Shown here in pieces: positions 7,182 to 8,430 of a DNA stretch of 8,430 bases (position 1 is the first letter of the stretch; each line of letters begins with the position of its first letter). Origin of the DNA: an uncultured Verrucomicrobiales bacterium (GTDB lineage Bacteria > Verrucomicrobiota > Verrucomicrobiia > Verrucomicrobiales > DEV007). The notes under the pieces are model-generated. The model made no database searches and was not told the DNA's origin. It worked only from the letters and a program-made list of their open reading frames with translations. The stretch is from NCBI GenBank assembly GCA_937893785.1, contig CALCSP010000406.1, forward strand, positions 1 through 8,430. The letters run 5' to 3'. Made by a program: the position numbers and the translations under genes.

Positions 7182-8399
7182 TTATTCAAGAAGCAGGGGT
7201 TTTATCCGTTCATCAAAAAGCCGCTCCCAAGAGTAATGCTTAATCACCTCCTTGCGCGCCCGGTAACCGGAATCATCATACAGGGCATTTGCCACACGGG
7301 ACGCAACCTCCTTCGGCGTATCATCAAGATCAAAAAGATTAATGTTGTTCTCAACAATGGAACACATCGGCTCAATCCGTGCACAGAATACCGGGATACG
7401 AAAAACTCCGGCTTCAAGGAGAGGTAACCCAAAGCCCTCCTGACGACTGGGTAAAAACACAACATCAGATGCATTGTATATACTAACAAGATCCTCATCA
7501 GAAACCTCAAACGCCTCACTAACAAAATGAAACTCATCATCCACCCCGAGTTCACATGCCAACTCTCGGAGTTCGCGGCCATATTGACGGGTGACCGGGT
7601 TATGTGCATCAGGAGCACCGGTGACAAGATAGATCGCATTGTGCCCGGCCCGCTTGAGTTCTGCTAATACACGGATACCAAGCTCAATGTTCTTCCTGCG
7701 TAGGATACGGGTCGGCTGCAGCATGACGATATCCCGGTAAAGGACACCGTATTGCCGGCACAAACCGCGCACATTATCTGTCAGCTTAAGCAACCTAATG
7801 TAACGCACCCCGTTTGGCACCACCGGGCAGTGCAAATCATCAATCCCGGTAAGCTCACTATACTGTTGCTGACGCTTGCGGGAAATGGCCACATGTTGAA
7901 AGCGCTGCGGATAGCTGGTAAGCAATTTCCATGGTTCACGACCAAGCATTCCTTTCAGGTCGTAATTTTCGTCGATGGCCGCAATATCATGAACCCAGTT
8001 GACGAACCGTTTTGTCCCAGCGTCTTCCTGTGCCAACTCAGCCAAGGCAGAACTGGCAGCAAGGTTAAAATGCATCGTCATCATGTTATGCACAATTACC
8101 ACCTGGCAATCGGCTAGCGCTTCACCAAGCCTTTCCTTCAGGTATGTCTTCAACTGCTCATATGCAGGAGCAGGACCATTACTGGAAATTTCTGACTGTG
8201 AGCACTCGTTACGCGGGTTAGCCGGCAAAAGTTCAACAATTTCATCAACAGTGATACCATCAAGATTGTTTTCTGCGCGACCCGCCACAATCTTCACAGA
8301 ATGCCCCCGGCGAACAAATAATGCAGCCTGTTGCTCCATGACAAACTCCACGCCGCCGATAACCGGCGGGTAGGCATAATGCACAAGGGCAATCTTCAT
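7182..8399 (-). CDS. GT4-type glycosyltransferase (GT-B fold, glycosyltransferase group 1)
   Basis: 405 residues, full length, cytosolic with no membrane segment. The N-terminal GT-B half starts MKIALVHYAYPPVIGGVE, with the acceptor-side glycine pair G15-G16. The C-terminal GT1 domain (PF00534) contains PTRILRRKNIELG (Arg/Lys about 234-236, likely diphosphate-contacting), a YLVTGAPD strand, and the nucleotide-sugar signature SRQEGFGLPLLEAG with the E-x7-E pair E321 and E329. Members transfer a sugar from an activated nucleotide sugar with retention of configuration, typically in polysaccharide, glycolipid or small-molecule glycoside synthesis. Neither donor nor acceptor can be read from the sequence, and no other glycan-synthesis gene is in view. 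The ATG at 8399 is supported by the AGG five bases upstream. It is the first minus-strand gene visible and may continue an operon beyond the right edge. Confidence 0.93.
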   Translation of the reverse strand: MKIALVHYAYPPVIGGVEFVMEQQAALFVRRGHSVKIVAGRAENNLDGITVDEIVELLPANPRNECSQSEISSNGPAPAYEQLKTYLKERLGEALADCQVVIVHNMMTMHFNLAASSALAELAQEDAGTKRFVNWVHDIAAIDENYDLKGMLGREPWKLLTSYPQRFQHVAISRKRQQQYSELTGIDDLHCPVVPNGVRYIRLLKLTDNVRGLCRQYGVLYRDIVMLQPTRILRRKNIELGIRVLAELKRAGHNAIYLVTGAPDAHNPVTRQYGRELRELACELGVDDEFHFVSEAFEVSDEDLVSIYNASDVVFLPSRQEGFGLPLLEAGVFRIPVFCARIEPMCSIVENNINLFDLDDTPKEVASRVANALYDDSGYRARKEVIKHYSWERLFDERIKPLLLE

Positions 8400-8403
8400 G
8401 ATT

Positions 8404-8408
8404 ACCTA
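8404..8408 (-). promoter_or_regulatory. Shine-Dalgarno-like site for the glycosyltransferase gene
   Basis: The minus strand reads TAGGT-AATC-ATG, placing AGG 5 bases before the start codon at 8399. It is the only clear Shine-Dalgarno-like element in front of a gene in the window. Next to it, TAGAG-N5-CTCTA (8407-8421) is a small inverted repeat that partly overlaps the site. Confidence 0.45.
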
Positions 8409-8430
8409 GAGTAGATCTCTAAAATGCCAA

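Noticed and set aside
7999..8373. Open frames of 121-124 codons on the plus strand (7752-8373)
   Set aside because: They are shadows of the glycosyltransferase, whose family motifs on the minus strand are unambiguous.
1..8430. CRISPR array, transposon, toxin-antitoxin or phage defence locus
   Set aside because: No repeat-spacer pattern, transposase, terminal repeats or defence domains are visible; all large frames are assigned to housekeeping-like or PVC-specific families.

Overview
The window looks like a chromosomal segment from a bacterium of the Planctomycetes-Verrucomicrobia-Chlamydiae group, most likely Verrucomicrobia. The main reason is a tandem PSCyt1/PSCyt2/PSD1 protein and DUF1501 protein, a gene pair that is abundant in Planctomycetes and Verrucomicrobia and uncommon elsewhere. 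A TM-anchored, glycine-rich VWA protein and the near absence of Shine-Dalgarno sequences fit this placement. The phylum call is an inference from gene content; there is no rRNA or marker gene here.

Layout. Positions 2-4478 (+ strand) hold a two-gene unit: a large secreted cytochrome-like protein (PSCyt1-PSCyt2-discoidin-like insert-PSD1, probably missing its first residues at the window edge), then, one base after its stop, a Tat-type exported DUF1501 protein of the alkaline phosphatase/sulfatase clan. All remaining genes are on the - strand and converge on this unit. In transcription order from the right edge they are: a GT4-type glycosyltransferase (8399-7182), an exported DUF3616 protein (about 7130-6096), a 282-base AT-rich gap with small inverted repeats, a membrane-anchored VWA-domain protein (5813-4662) whose stop codon lies in the loop of a terminator-like hairpin, and a complete tRNA-Val(CAC) gene (4592-4518).

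How the parts may work together. The + strand pair is best read as a periplasmic or cell-surface system. The first protein carries two CxxCH c-type heme motifs, and its partner has a hydrolase-like fold. Such pairs are often found near polysaccharide or sulfatase genes, but the substrate is not known and nothing in this window reveals it. The glycosyltransferase and DUF3616 genes may share a transcript, although their functions are not obviously linked. The VWA gene and the tRNA appear to be separate units. I see no mobile element, CRISPR array, rRNA, phage gene or recognisable defence system. The least understood element is the PSCyt/DUF1501 pair, which is a known family of unresolved function and not new to this window.
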